This document shows positions 19,355 to 27,918 of a DNA stretch of 64,000 nt, in pieces; the stretch's first letter is position 1; every line of letters begins with the position of its first letter. The position numbers were made by a program, and so were the translations under genes. The notes under the pieces were generated by a model. The model saw only the letters and a list, made by a program, of their open reading frames with translations. It was not told where the DNA came from and searched no databases. This DNA comes from Mesorhizobium sp. Root554 (GTDB lineage Bacteria; Pseudomonadota; Alphaproteobacteria; Rhizobiales; Rhizobiaceae), in contig NZ_LMGA01000001.1 of NCBI RefSeq assembly GCF_001427025.1, positions 2,553,433 through 2,617,432 on the forward strand, read 5' to 3'.

Positions 19355-19384
19355 GCTTTCCAACGGACAAGGACTTTGTCGCAG

Positions 19385-19407
19385 GACCGGCCGCTGGCCG
19401 GTCTTTT
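19385..19407 (+). terminator. Intrinsic terminator after rpmF
   Basis: Perfect 8-bp stem GACCGGCC (19385-19392) and GGCCGGTC (19396-19403) with a GCT loop, followed by TTTT. Confidence 0.8.
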
Positions 19408-19533
19408 GCGTTCTGGCCTTGATTTTCCGACCTGACATCAAGGAAATATCGCCGTCATGGCCAAAGTCGCTTTTCTCCGCGGCCAAGACGTTTCATGGTG
19501 CTGTGAAACGCTTCCGCAAAGGGATTCCGTCCA

Positions 19534-19941
19534 ATGCTCGCCGGTATGCCGCTTCTGATCGTGCCTTTCATCCTCTACAATCTGGGGCTTGCCGGTTTCC
19601 TCGGCGTTGGGGTCGAAGGCGACCCGTGGGCGACGGAAATCTTTTCGCTCGGCATGATGTCCGGCGGCGTGTTCTCGATGACGCTCGGCGATCTGATGAT
19701 CCTCATCGGCCTGGCGTTTTTCTTTGTCGAAATCCTGAAATCGACCCGCACATCGAACGCGTCGATCATCGACCACCTGCTGTCGACCTTCGTCTTCGTC
19801 GCCTTCCTGGTCGAGTTCCTGCTGGTGAAAGGCGCCGCCCACTCCGTCTTCTTCACGCTGATGGTGATAACGCTGATCGACGTGCTGGCCGGCTTCTCGG
19901 TTTCGCTGCGCTCGGCCGGCCGCGACGTCAATCTTCATTGA
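19534..19941 (+). CDS. Conserved four-helix membrane protein
   Basis: A 135-residue protein with four hydrophobic segments (about residues 3-22, 45-67, 77-98 and 105-122) separated by short charged loops. It is not recognised beyond being of a type conserved in rhizobia. The segment EILKSTRTSNASIIDHLLS between helices 2 and 3 is likely cytoplasmic. There is no obvious operon partner: rpmF ends in a terminator upstream and the next gene converges on it. Confidence 0.65.
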   Translation: MLAGMPLLIVPFILYNLGLAGFLGVGVEGDPWATEIFSLGMMSGGVFSMTLGDLMILIGLAFFFVEILKSTRTSNASIIDHLLSTFVFVAFLVEFLLVKGAAHSVFFTLMVITLIDVLAGFSVSLRSAGRDVNLH

Positions 19942-19945
19942 ACCT

Positions 19946-20377
19946 TCAGCCGGCGTCGGCGGTCAGTCCGGCTGCCTCGATGCCGGCGATCGCCGCCGCT
20001 TCGTCATTGTCCGAGGTATCTCCGGAAATACCGACGGCGCCGACGATCTCACCCGCCTTGTCGCGGATCAACACGCCGCCTACGACGGGGAGCACTTTCC
20101 CGCCCGAGACATCGGAAACGCCGGCTATCAAATGTGGGCGTTCCTTGGCGAAGGCTTCGACGCGGCGGCCGCCCATGCCGATGGACAGCGCGCCATAGGC
20201 CTTGCCCGCCGACATCTGCGGCCGCAGGAACGAAGCGCCGTCCTGCCGCGCGAAAGCGACCAGATGTCCGCCGGCATCCAGCACCGAGACGCCCAGCGGC
20301 TTGAGCTTCAATTCCGCGCCCTTGGCGAAGGCGGCGTCGATGATGGTGCGTGCGGTGTCCAGCGGCAGGGCGGTCAT
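19946..20377 (-). CDS. GlcG/HbpS-like heme-binding family protein (DUF336)
   Basis: A 143-residue protein with the GlcG/HbpS fold signature: LDTARTIIDAAFAKGAEL at the N-terminus, SVLDAGGHLVAFARQDGA near 35, the SAGKAYGALSIGM segment, and the C-terminal VGGVLIRDKAGEIVGAVGIS. Members include glycolate-operon GlcG and heme-binding HbpS; the function here is unknown. The ATG at 20377 has GGAG ten bases upstream, and the longer upstream frame is not family-like. Confidence 0.82.
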   Translation of the reverse strand: MTALPLDTARTIIDAAFAKGAELKLKPLGVSVLDAGGHLVAFARQDGASFLRPQMSAGKAYGALSIGMGGRRVEAFAKERPHLIAGVSDVSGGKVLPVVGGVLIRDKAGEIVGAVGISGDTSDNDEAAAIAGIEAAGLTADAG

Positions 20378-20507
20378 GGAAATCTCCGGTTCGACGATTG
20401 CGATCCGGCGGAGATAAGCCAGTCGTCGCCGTCTTGGAAGAACACCGGAGCGGAAAACACTTATTCGCCGATCAGGACGACCAAACCCGACAGGAGCGCG
20501 GCAGGCT

Positions 20508-21023
20508 CTAGGGCGAGGCGGCGCCCGCCTTGCGCAGCACCACTGCTTCATAGCCCGCCTGCAGCCTGCCGCGCACCGATTCATCCATCGGTCTGACCTT
20601 GCCGATGCCGAGATGCTCGGCCCTCAGATCGGCCATGAACGCCTCCCACATGGCCGGGCCGCCGTCTTCCAGAAGTTCGGCGCGGATGGAAAGCTCTTCG
20701 CTGACCGGCAGCCAGGCGCGGCCCCAGGCGCCGAGCTGCGCCATGATCGGCACCAGCGCGATCGACTTTTCCGTCAGGCTGTAGATCGCCTTCTGCTTGT
20801 GCGTGGGATCATCGGCCTTGGTCAGCATTCCAAATTCCATCAGCCGCTTCAGCCTGTCGGCGAGAATATTGGAGGCGATGCCCTCGATGGAGGTCGTCAG
20901 CAGTTCGCGAAAGTGCCGCTTACCGCCGAAGATCATGTCGCGCAGGATGATCAGGCTCCAGCGGTCGCCGAAAACCTCGAGCGACAGATTGATGGGACAG
21001 CCGGACCGCAGATCCATCGCCAT
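20508..21023 (-). CDS. HxlR-family transcriptional regulator
   Basis: A 171-residue regulator. It carries the HxlR winged helix (about residues 8-95): the CPINLSLEVFGDRWSLIILR start with its conserved cysteine, F-RELL, IASNILADRLKRLMEFGML and YSLTEK wing. The extra C-terminal 70 residues have no recognised motif. HxlR proteins typically respond to electrophiles or oxidants through the N-terminal cysteine. The ATG 21023 has GAGG eight bases upstream. It diverges from an alpha/beta hydrolase, with a palindrome in the shared gap. Confidence 0.88.
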   Translation of the reverse strand: MAMDLRSGCPINLSLEVFGDRWSLIILRDMIFGGKRHFRELLTTSIEGIASNILADRLKRLMEFGMLTKADDPTHKQKAIYSLTEKSIALVPIMAQLGAWGRAWLPVSEELSIRAELLEDGGPAMWEAFMADLRAEHLGIGKVRPMDESVRGRLQAGYEAVVLRKAGAASP

Positions 21024-21047
21024 TTCACGCACCTCAGAAAAACCAGT

Positions 21048-21097
21048 TGCATTATGATATCGGTTTTATTATCGTTCAACCAATTGCAAAATGCAAT
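21048..21097. promoter_or_regulatory. Putative HxlR operator in the divergent gap
   Basis: A perfect palindrome ATTGCA-AAA-TGCAAT lies at 21083-21097, with a further half-site TTGCAT at 21048-21053. The palindrome is 18 bases before the hydrolase start. Binding by the adjacent HxlR protein is inferred. Confidence 0.55.
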
Positions 21098-21115
21098 CAG
21101 TTTGGAGGAATAGTG

Positions 21116-21958
21116 ATGAGCACCGGAATAGTCCGCCAGGGTGATGTGACGATTGCCACGCAGTCCTTCGGAACACCGGAAAACCCCTCGGTGCTCCTGG
21201 TCATGGGCGCCATGGCCTCGATGCTCTGGTGGCCGGACGATTTCTGCGAGGCGCTGGCCGCGGAGGGTTTCCATGTTCTCCGCTACGACAACCGCGATAC
21301 CGGCCTATCGACCAAGTACGAACCGGGAAAGCCGGGTTATGGGTTCGACGACATGGTCAAGGATGCCGTCCGCGTGCTTGATCATCATACGGTCGACAAG
21401 GCGCATGTTGTCGGCATGTCGATGGGTGGAATGATCGCCCAGACGCTTGCGCTTGCCTATCCGGCCCGAATTGCCTCGCTGACTGTCATCAGCACGTCCC
21501 CGCTCGGCATCGATACGTCGACGCTTCCGGGCACCACGCAAGCCTATCAGGATCACGCTGCCGCCGGGGCGAACGTCGACTGGTCCGACAAGGCGCAGGT
21601 TTTGGATTTCATGATGAAAGATGCACGGATGCTGGCCAGCACCGCACATCCTTTCGATGAAGCCGGAATGCGCGCTTTCATCGACCGGGACTATGAGCGT
21701 TCGGGGAGCTTCGCCAGCGCCACCAACCATTTCGCCATCATGGATGGCGCACCGGCGGGAAGCATACGCGATCTCGAAGCGCGATTGCTTGTCGTCCACG
21801 GCACTTCGGATCCGATCTTCCCCGTCGAGCATGGCGAAGCGCTCGCCGCGGCGGTAGCGGATGCCAGGCTGGTCCGGGTTCCGGGCGGCGGCCACGAGTT
21901 GCACCGCGGCGACTGGCCCCTCATTGTCACGGCAATCGCGGCCCATCTGCGCGCCTGA
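21116..21958 (+). CDS. Alpha/beta hydrolase
   Basis: A 280-residue cytoplasmic alpha/beta-fold hydrolase. The nucleophile elbow is VVGMSMGGM (about residue 100), the acid is in VVHGTSDPIFP (about 228) and the histidine in GGGHELH (about 258). The pattern resembles the esterase/haloperoxidase-like enzymes often controlled by HxlR or TetR regulators. The ATG at 21116 has a GGAGGA ribosome-binding site. A glutathione transferase follows 29 bases downstream, so the pair may detoxify a common reactive compound; this is inference. Confidence 0.88.
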   Translation: MSTGIVRQGDVTIATQSFGTPENPSVLLVMGAMASMLWWPDDFCEALAAEGFHVLRYDNRDTGLSTKYEPGKPGYGFDDMVKDAVRVLDHHTVDKAHVVGMSMGGMIAQTLALAYPARIASLTVISTSPLGIDTSTLPGTTQAYQDHAAAGANVDWSDKAQVLDFMMKDARMLASTAHPFDEAGMRAFIDRDYERSGSFASATNHFAIMDGAPAGSIRDLEARLLVVHGTSDPIFPVEHGEALAAAVADARLVRVPGGGHELHRGDWPLIVTAIAAHLRA

Positions 21959-21987
21959 CAGATGCGCCGCAACCGAAAGGCTGACCA

Positions 21988-22665
21988 ATGTCCCTGACCC
22001 TGTATCTCCATCCTCTCGCTTCCTTCTGCTGGAAGCCGCTCATCGCGCTCTATGAGAACGGCACACCGTTCGAGCCGGTGATCGTCGACCTTGCCGACGA
22101 GGCTTCCCGCACCGCGTTCTTCAAGCTCTGGCCGATGGGCAAATTTCCGCTGTTGCAGGACAGGGAGCGTGGCGCGTTGGTGCCGGAATCCTCCATCATC
22201 ATCGAATATCTGGCCGCCCATCATCCCGGACCGGCTGACCTCGTCTCGACAGGCGACCCCGCACGCGACATCCGCCTCGCCGACCGTTTCTACGACAGCT
22301 ATGTCCATCACCACATGCAGGCGATCGTCGCCGACCGCATCCGTCCCGAAGGCAAGCGGGATCCGTTCGGCGTCGAACAGGCGCGGGCGCAACTGCGCAA
22401 ATCCTACGACCTGATCGAGCAGGACATGGCGGATAGGGAATGGGCTGTGGGCGAAGCCTTTTCGATGGCCGACTGCGCCGCCTTCCCGGCCCTTTTCTAT
22501 GCCGCGAAGATCGAGCCATTCGGCAAGGAGCACGGCCGTGTCGCCGCTTACCTCAACCGGCTGCGGCGGCGGCCCTCGGTCGACCGGGTCGTCACCGAGG
22601 CGCGGCCTTATTTCCGCTTCTTCCCGTTCTGGGATGGTGCCGACGATTGCCCGCCGCCATCGTGA
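21988..22665 (+). CDS. Glutathione S-transferase family protein
   Basis: A 225-residue two-domain protein. The thioredoxin-like N-terminal half has the glutathione-binding segment PLLQDRERGALVPESSIIIEYL (in which PESSIIIEYL is the diagnostic part), and the helical C-terminal half has the N-capping-box-like FSMADCAAFP. It would conjugate or reduce electrophiles with glutathione in the cytoplasm. It follows the HxlR-linked hydrolase in the same direction and is likely co-transcribed with it. Confidence 0.88.
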   Translation: MSLTLYLHPLASFCWKPLIALYENGTPFEPVIVDLADEASRTAFFKLWPMGKFPLLQDRERGALVPESSIIIEYLAAHHPGPADLVSTGDPARDIRLADRFYDSYVHHHMQAIVADRIRPEGKRDPFGVEQARAQLRKSYDLIEQDMADREWAVGEAFSMADCAAFPALFYAAKIEPFGKEHGRVAAYLNRLRRRPSVDRVVTEARPYFRFFPFWDGADDCPPPS

Positions 22666-22687
22666 CGGTACAACGCATGCGAACGGC

Positions 22688-22951
22688 CTATGCCGTCCAG
22701 AACTGGTCGAGCCAGATGTTGAGCTGGAGAAATCCGGCGTCACTGACCGCATAGACGCGGCGTGTGCCTTCCGCCTTAGCGCTCACCAGGCCGGCATCGA
22801 GCAAAACCTTGAGGTGTTGGGAAACCGCCGGGCGCGACACCGGCAGACCGGATGCAAGTTCACTGACCGTCTTCGGCCCTCGCCTGAGTTCTTCCAGCAG
22901 ATATCGGCGATTGGGATCGGCTATCGCAACAAATGCATCTTCAAGCATCAT
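22688..22951 (-). CDS. ArsR-type winged-helix regulator
   Basis: An 87-residue single-domain repressor-type protein. The winged helix includes IADPNRRYLLEELRRG, SELASGLPVSRPAVSQHLKVL and the wing GTRRVYAVSDAG. There are no obvious ArsR metal-site cysteines, so it is probably not a metal sensor. The ATG pair at 22951 has GAGG upstream; an in-frame start at 22987 would overlap the upstream gene. It is 32 bases downstream of the MFS gene on the same strand. Confidence 0.85.
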   Translation of the reverse strand: MMLEDAFVAIADPNRRYLLEELRRGPKTVSELASGLPVSRPAVSQHLKVLLDAGLVSAKAEGTRRVYAVSDAGFLQLNIWLDQFWTA

Positions 22952-22983
22952 GGCCTCATTTGTGAGGCAAACCACGACAAAGC

Positions 22984-24231
22984 TCAACCGTCGGTTTCAG
23001 ATTTTATTCGGGGATCGAGCCGCGCCGCTTCCGGCGTCGTCGCCCGCTCCGAAGGTTGTGTTGCAAACGCCTCACGATCCTCAATGGGTACTGGCGCGCG
23101 CCGGTTGATACGCAGGAGCGTGTAGGCGGCAAGTGACATGTGGGCAAGCGCGGCGGCCAGGAACACGCCTTCCGGCCGCAACAGCCCCATAAGAGCGGCG
23201 CCGACCATCGGCCCGATCATCGTGCCGAAGCCGTAGAGCAAAAGCAGCCCGCCCGACACCTTGACGAAGTCCTCGGCATTGGCGTGGTCATTCGCATGGG
23301 CGACGGCGATCGAATAGAGCGTGTAGGCGAAGGCGCCGTAGGCCGCCGCGCAGATGATGACGAAAGCGCCCGACCGTGGCTGGAAAATGAAGATCGACAG
23401 CGCGAAGATCACCGCGCCGACGGCTGCCCCCGCCAGCACATAACGCCGGTCGGTGCGGTCCGAGAGACGGCCGGCGGGCAATTGGAACGCCGCGCCGGCG
23501 ACCACGACCAGGCTCATCATCAGCGCAATCTCCGGCGTCGATATGCCGATACGCGCGCCGTAGACCGCACCCAGCGTACCCCACGAGCCATTGGCGATGC
23601 CAATCAGCACGCAGGCCACCGCCGAGACCGGGGAATTGGCGTAGAGGCCGCGTATATTCAGCTTCACGTCCTGCAGCGGTTTCGGATGCGACGCGGTCGA
23701 AACCGCCGTCGGGATCAGCGACAGGCAAAAGAAGATGCCGGTGATCATGAACAGCGACGCCGATTTGACATCGCCGCCGGCCACGATCATCTGCCCGCTC
23801 ATGATGGAGGCGTAGGTCACCATCATATAGAGGCCGAACACGGTGCCGCGGTTCTCGTTCGTGGCCTTCTCGTTGAGCCAGCTTTCGATGACCATGAAAG
23901 CGCCAGCCATGCTGAAGCCGGTAAAGGCGCGCAGGAAAATCCACATATATTCGTTGATGATGAGGCCGGTGAGCAGCGCCACGATGGCGCCCGAGGCCGC
24001 GAAAGTGCCAAAGGCCCGGACATGGCCGGCGCGCCGCACGATCCTGGGGGCAAAGAAGCAGCCGGTGACGAAACCGCCGGCCCAGGCTGTGCCCATCAGG
24101 CCGAGCGCGGCTGTCGAAAATCCCTCGACCTGTCCGCGCAGCGGCAATAGCAGCCCGTGCAGGCCGGAGGCGGCGAGCAGGAAAGCGGTGCCGCGCAGCA
24201 GGGAAAGGATCGGCCGGTAGGTTGCAAACAT
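22984..24231 (-). CDS. MFS transporter (YcaD-like)
   Basis: A 415-residue protein with twelve predicted helices, the MFS loop APRIVRRAGHVRAFG, and RLSDRTDRRYVL at the equivalent position in the second half. The ESWLNEKATNENRGTVFGLYM segment is typical of the YcaD group. Substrate unknown. A polar C-terminal tail of about 35 residues is cytoplasmic. It lies upstream of, and is probably co-transcribed with, the ArsR-type gene. Confidence 0.85.
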   Translation of the reverse strand: MFATYRPILSLLRGTAFLLAASGLHGLLLPLRGQVEGFSTAALGLMGTAWAGGFVTGCFFAPRIVRRAGHVRAFGTFAASGAIVALLTGLIINEYMWIFLRAFTGFSMAGAFMVIESWLNEKATNENRGTVFGLYMMVTYASIMSGQMIVAGGDVKSASLFMITGIFFCLSLIPTAVSTASHPKPLQDVKLNIRGLYANSPVSAVACVLIGIANGSWGTLGAVYGARIGISTPEIALMMSLVVVAGAAFQLPAGRLSDRTDRRYVLAGAAVGAVIFALSIFIFQPRSGAFVIICAAAYGAFAYTLYSIAVAHANDHANAEDFVKVSGGLLLLYGFGTMIGPMVGAALMGLLRPEGVFLAAALAHMSLAAYTLLRINRRAPVPIEDREAFATQPSERATTPEAARLDPRIKSETDG

Positions 24232-24327
24232 CGTTCGAATCGGTCCGCTTCAAAATCTTGTGCAACGATCTCACGTCACAATGTGGCGTTTCTGGTCTTG
24301 CGGCGGCACTCCGGCGGCTCTTTTACA

Positions 24328-24519
24328 TCAGCGGCGAAACAGCGCCTCGGCCACGGATTTCGTCGTGTCCTTCGCCTTGAGCTCGGCCTCGAGTCGCGAA
24401 ATCTCGCCGCGCAGAACCGCGATCCGCTCTGTCAGTTCCCCCACTGAAAGCAGGGCTATGTCCTGGCCGATCTCATGCGTCGCCGGCTTTTTACGGGGTT
24501 CGTCGTCGATGACCGCCAT
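24328..24519 (-). CDS. DUF1192 family protein
   Basis: A 63-residue acidic protein with a central coiled coil (LSVGELTERIAVLRGEISRL) and the C-terminal SVAEALFRR tag characteristic of DUF1192 proteins in rhizobia. Function is unknown. ATG 24519 is preferred; the frame extends 21 codons further but without family character. It diverges from the quinone oxidoreductase gene. Confidence 0.82.
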   Translation of the reverse strand: MAVIDDEPRKKPATHEIGQDIALLSVGELTERIAVLRGEISRLEAELKAKDTTKSVAEALFRR

Positions 24520-24627
24520 CAGGGTTCCTCCCAACTTGGCCGTTTTCCTGATTTGACAATCAGCATACATAGGGCGAGGCAACGTTCAAAATCATCCTCG
24601 GCGAACTTTGGAATAAACGGACGGATT

Positions 24628-25638
24628 ATGGTGAACGGACAGAAAATACCGGCGACGATGACGGCGATTGCCATTTCCGAGCCGGGCGGCCCGCTGGTGC
24701 TGAAGCCAGAGAGGCGGGATGTGCCGGCGCCCGGCGAAGGCGAAATCCTGATTCGGGTGCGCGCCGCGGGCGTCAACCGGCCGGACGTGCTGCAACGCAA
24801 GGGACTCTATCCGGCGCCGCGCGGCGCTTCCGACCTGCCCGGCCTTGAAGTCGCCGGTGAAGTGGCGGCGCTTGGCGAGAATGCGGCGCGCTGGCGCGTC
24901 GGCGAACAGGTCTGCGCGCTGACGGCGGGCGGCGGCTATGCCGAATATGTCACCGTCCACGCCAGCAATGCCCTGCCCATCCCGTCCGGCTTCACCTTCA
25001 CCGAAGCCGCGGCGCTGCCTGAAACCTACTTCACCGTATGGCACAATGTGTTCCAGCGCGGCGGTCTGAGGTCCGGCGAGACCATCCTCATCCATGGCGG
25101 CTCTTCGGGGATAGGCACCACCGCCATACAGCTTTCGGCGGCATTCGGCGCCTATGTCATCGTCACCGCCGGCACGCGCGAAAAATGTGACGCCTGCCTG
25201 AAGCTCGGCGCGGACCGGGTGGTCAACTACCACGAGGAAGACTTCGTTCGCGCCGCTAAGGATGCCACCGGCGGCCGGGGTGTAGACGTCATCCTGGATA
25301 TGGTCGGCGGCAGCTATGTCTCCCGCAACTACGATGCCGCTGCCATGGAGGGCCGTATCGTCCAGATCGCCACCCAGGGCGGCGCAACGGCCAAGACCGA
25401 CATCTCCAAGCTGATGGTCAAGCGCCTGGTCCACACCGGATCGACACTGCGTCCGCGCACGCCCGAATTCAAGGGCGAGATTGCCGCCGCGCTTGAAGCC
25501 CAGGTCTGGCCGCTGCTGGCGTCCCGCAAGGTCGCGCCTGTAATGGACCGGATCTTCCCACTCAAGGAAGCCTGGCGCGCCCATGAGCGGATCGAGGACG
25601 GCGATCATATCGGCAAGATCGTCCTGGACGTCGGTTGA
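24628..25638 (+). CDS. NAD(P)H:quinone oxidoreductase (PIG3-like, MDR family)
   Basis: A 336-residue medium-chain dehydrogenase without the catalytic zinc ligands. The N-terminal domain has VRAAGVNRPDVLQRKGLYP near 44-62; the Rossmann motif HGGSSGIGTTAIQ sits at 156-168. It resembles PIG3/Qor-type enzymes that reduce quinones or enones with NADPH. The ATG 24628 is chosen; ATG 24658 would also fit. It diverges from DUF1192. Confidence 0.9.
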   Translation: MVNGQKIPATMTAIAISEPGGPLVLKPERRDVPAPGEGEILIRVRAAGVNRPDVLQRKGLYPAPRGASDLPGLEVAGEVAALGENAARWRVGEQVCALTAGGGYAEYVTVHASNALPIPSGFTFTEAAALPETYFTVWHNVFQRGGLRSGETILIHGGSSGIGTTAIQLSAAFGAYVIVTAGTREKCDACLKLGADRVVNYHEEDFVRAAKDATGGRGVDVILDMVGGSYVSRNYDAAAMEGRIVQIATQGGATAKTDISKLMVKRLVHTGSTLRPRTPEFKGEIAAALEAQVWPLLASRKVAPVMDRIFPLKEAWRAHERIEDGDHIGKIVLDVG

Positions 25639-25673
25639 CGCCCTTCGAACGGCATTAACTGTTCATTTATGTT

Positions 25674-25694
25674 GCAATGCAGCAAACGCATTGC
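25674..25694. promoter_or_regulatory. Inverted repeat upstream of a DUF1127 gene
   Basis: GCAATGC (25674-25680) and GCATTGC (25688-25694) form a perfect 7-bp inverted repeat with a 7-base spacer, about 90 bases before the DUF1127 start. A candidate operator; the binding protein is unknown. Confidence 0.4.
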
Positions 25695-25782
25695 GGCCAT
25701 GCAAAAGAGTCTGTTCACTAAAGGAGCAGAAGTGCCTAATTGAGCGCCATCACAGATCGATATGACCCAGATGGAGGGGAAA

Positions 25783-25923
25783 ATGAACCTGATCCGCAGC
25801 TTTAAGAACTGGCGCCGCTATAACGAGACCGTCCGCGAACTGAGCCGTCTCAACGCGCGCGAACTCAACGACCTCGGCATCCAGCGCTCGGAAATCGAGC
25901 GGGTGGCTCGCGCCGCTCTCTAA
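25783..25923 (+). CDS. DUF1127 small basic protein
   Basis: A 46-residue peptide matching the DUF1127 (YjiS-like) pattern: an amphipathic N-terminal helix FKNWRRYNETVREL, then LSRLNARELNDLGIQRSEIERVA. Small arginine-rich DUF1127 proteins in rhizobia have been linked to RNA binding and to stress or phosphate responses; the role here is unknown. A GGAGGGG ribosome-binding site lies just before the ATG. It is followed by a terminator. Confidence 0.88.
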   Translation: MNLIRSFKNWRRYNETVRELSRLNARELNDLGIQRSEIERVARAAL

Positions 25924-25983
25924 GACCTTTTCGCTTAGCAAGAGCCTCGGCTGAGTGCGGCACGCCGCGCCGCCGGCTCCAGG

Positions 25984-26016
25984 CCCGCTGGACCCTGTCC
26001 GGCGGGTTTTGTTTTT
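25984..26016 (+). terminator. Intrinsic terminator after DUF1127
   Basis: A 9-bp stem with one G-T pair, CCCGCTGGA (25984-25992) and TCCGGCGGG (25998-26006), is followed by TTTTGTTTTT. It lies between this gene and the convergent ABC ATPase. Confidence 0.8.
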
Positions 26017-26036
26017 GTAGTTCAGCCTCGATGGAC

Positions 26037-27065
26037 TTACGCGATCGCCCGGCCTTCCTTGTCGAAGAAATGCAGGACAGCCGGCTTCGCTGCAAGGCCG
26101 ACGGCGCCACCGACTTCCGGCGCTTTGTTCCCGTCGTCAACGACGAGACAGATTTCGCCACCCGACAGCTCAACATGGATCAGGGTCACGGCTCCGGTAT
26201 ATTCCGCAAGCCTCACGACGCCTTCCAGCGTGCTTTTGCCAGGCGCGGTGAGTGTCAGATGCTCCGGACGAACGCCAACCGATTGGGTCCCGCTGGGCGT
26301 TTCGGCTTTTGGTGAAAGCCGCGAAGCGACCGCGGCGGGCAGAATATTCATCTTCGGACTGCCGATGAACTGTGCGACGAAGAGATTGCCGGGATTGTCG
26401 TAGAGGTCGCGGGGCGAACCGACCTGCTCTACCTTGCCGTCCCGCAGCACCACGATTTTGTCGGCGAGAGTCATCGCCTCGATCTGGTCGTGCGTCACGT
26501 AGATCATCGTTGTCGCCAGCCGCCGGTGCAGCGCCGCGATCTCGGAACGCATGTGGACGCGCAGTTCCGCATCGAGGTTCGAGAGCGGTTCGTCGAAGAG
26601 AAAAACATCGGGATTGCCGACAATGGCCCTGCCGATGGCGACCCGCTGGCGCTGGCCGCCAGAGAGCTGACGCGGAAAGCGGTCGAGCAGCGGTTCAAGC
26701 TTCAGCGTAGCTGCGGCATCGGCGACCCGGCGTGCGCGCTCTTCGGCCGGCACCTTACGCACCTTGAGGCCAAAACCCATATTGTCGCGCACCGTCAGGT
26801 GCGGATAGAGCGCATAGGACTGGAACACCATCGCGACGCCACGCTTGGCTGCCGGCACCTCGTTGACCACACGCCCGCCGATCTGGAGTTCGCCGTCGCT
26901 TATATGTTCGAGACCGGAGATCAACCGCAGGAGCGTCGACTTTCCGCATCCCGACGGCCCGACGAAAACAACAAACTCGCCCTCGTCGATTTCGAGGTCG
27001 ATGCCACGGATTATCTCCGCCGTGCCGAACCGCTTGCGGATATCCTTGAGCAGGACTTTGGTCAT
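26037..27065 (-). CDS. Sugar-type ABC transporter ATP-binding protein (UgpC/MsmK-like)
   Basis: A 342-residue ATPase of the CUT1 (carbohydrate uptake) class. Walker A is GPSGCGKST at about residues 37-45, the signature LSGGQRQRVAIGRA near 134, Walker B VFLFDEPLSNLDA near 155, and a TOBE-type regulatory domain fills the last 100 residues. It is the last gene of a six-gene minus-strand unit: GntR, SDR, binding protein, two permeases, ATPase. It energises import of a sugar or sugar derivative; the substrate is not known. Confidence 0.93.
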   Translation of the reverse strand: MTKVLLKDIRKRFGTAEIIRGIDLEIDEGEFVVFVGPSGCGKSTLLRLISGLEHISDGELQIGGRVVNEVPAAKRGVAMVFQSYALYPHLTVRDNMGFGLKVRKVPAEERARRVADAAATLKLEPLLDRFPRQLSGGQRQRVAIGRAIVGNPDVFLFDEPLSNLDAELRVHMRSEIAALHRRLATTMIYVTHDQIEAMTLADKIVVLRDGKVEQVGSPRDLYDNPGNLFVAQFIGSPKMNILPAAVASRLSPKAETPSGTQSVGVRPEHLTLTAPGKSTLEGVVRLAEYTGAVTLIHVELSGGEICLVVDDGNKAPEVGGAVGLAAKPAVLHFFDKEGRAIA

Positions 27066-27075
27066 GGCGGCCTTC

Positions 27076-27918
27076 CTATCCCTTGACGCCGGAGAGTGCG
27101 AAACTCTCGATGATCTGGCGCTGCGCGATCAGATAGATGATGAGAATGGGAACCACGGCCAGGCTCGTCGCCGCCAGCTGCAGGTTCCACAGTGGCAGGC
27201 CATAGCTGTCGTTGAAGTTCGACAATGCCAGCGGCAGCGTGAATTTTTCCAGCGAGCTCAGGAAGATCAGGGGTTCGAGGAAGAGGTTCCACGAATGCAG
27301 GAAGGTGATGATTGCAACGGCGGCAAGCGCCGGACGCGACATCGGCAGGGCGATCTTCCACCATACGCCCAACCGCGACAGTCCATCCATCTTGCCGGCT
27401 TCTTCAAGCTCCTTCGGCAGCGCCAGGAAGAACTGTCGCATCAGGAACGTCGCCATCACCCCTTGCGGGCCGAACACCGGCAGCAGGATGAGAGGCCAGT
27501 GGGTATCGATCAGACCCAGGGTTTTGATGAGAAAGAAATTCGGGATGATGGTGACTTCTTCCGGCACCATCAGGGCCATCACCAGGAACAGCATCAGCAA
27601 GCCCGCGCCGGCAAAGCGGATGCGCGCCAGCGCGTAGCCTGCGAGTGAGGCGATGAGCAGGGTCAGCACGGTCACCGTGCCCGCAATGTAGAGGGAGTTG
27701 AAATATTGCCGTGCGAACGGCTGATAGGTGAAGACTTCGACGAAATTCTCAAAACGCCAGACCCGCGGGATCAGCGTCGGCGTCCCGAAGATTTCGGTCG
27801 TGCTCTTGAAGCCGCCGGAAATCATCCAGAGAAATGGAAATACGAACGGCACCGCCAGCAGCAGAAGCACGACAGTCCAGCAGACGCGATAGAGGGTCTC
27901 GGTCTGGCGCGGGGTCAT
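27076..27918 (-). CDS. Sugar-type ABC transporter permease (MalG/UgpE-like)
   Basis: A 280-residue inner-membrane permease with six hydrophobic helices. The EAA loop is ELEEAGKMDGLSRLGVWWKI-LP near 190-212, which contacts the ATPase. The N-terminal periplasmic segment FKSTTEIFG is typical of MalG-type subunits. Its ATG at 27918 overlaps the stop of the first permease gene (ATGA), so the two are translationally coupled. The ATPase gene begins 10 bases downstream. Confidence 0.93.
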   Translation of the reverse strand: MTPRQTETLYRVCWTVVLLLLAVPFVFPFLWMISGGFKSTTEIFGTPTLIPRVWRFENFVEVFTYQPFARQYFNSLYIAGTVTVLTLLIASLAGYALARIRFAGAGLLMLFLVMALMVPEEVTIIPNFFLIKTLGLIDTHWPLILLPVFGPQGVMATFLMRQFFLALPKELEEAGKMDGLSRLGVWWKIALPMSRPALAAVAIITFLHSWNLFLEPLIFLSSLEKFTLPLALSNFNDSYGLPLWNLQLAATSLAVVPILIIYLIAQRQIIESFALSGVKG

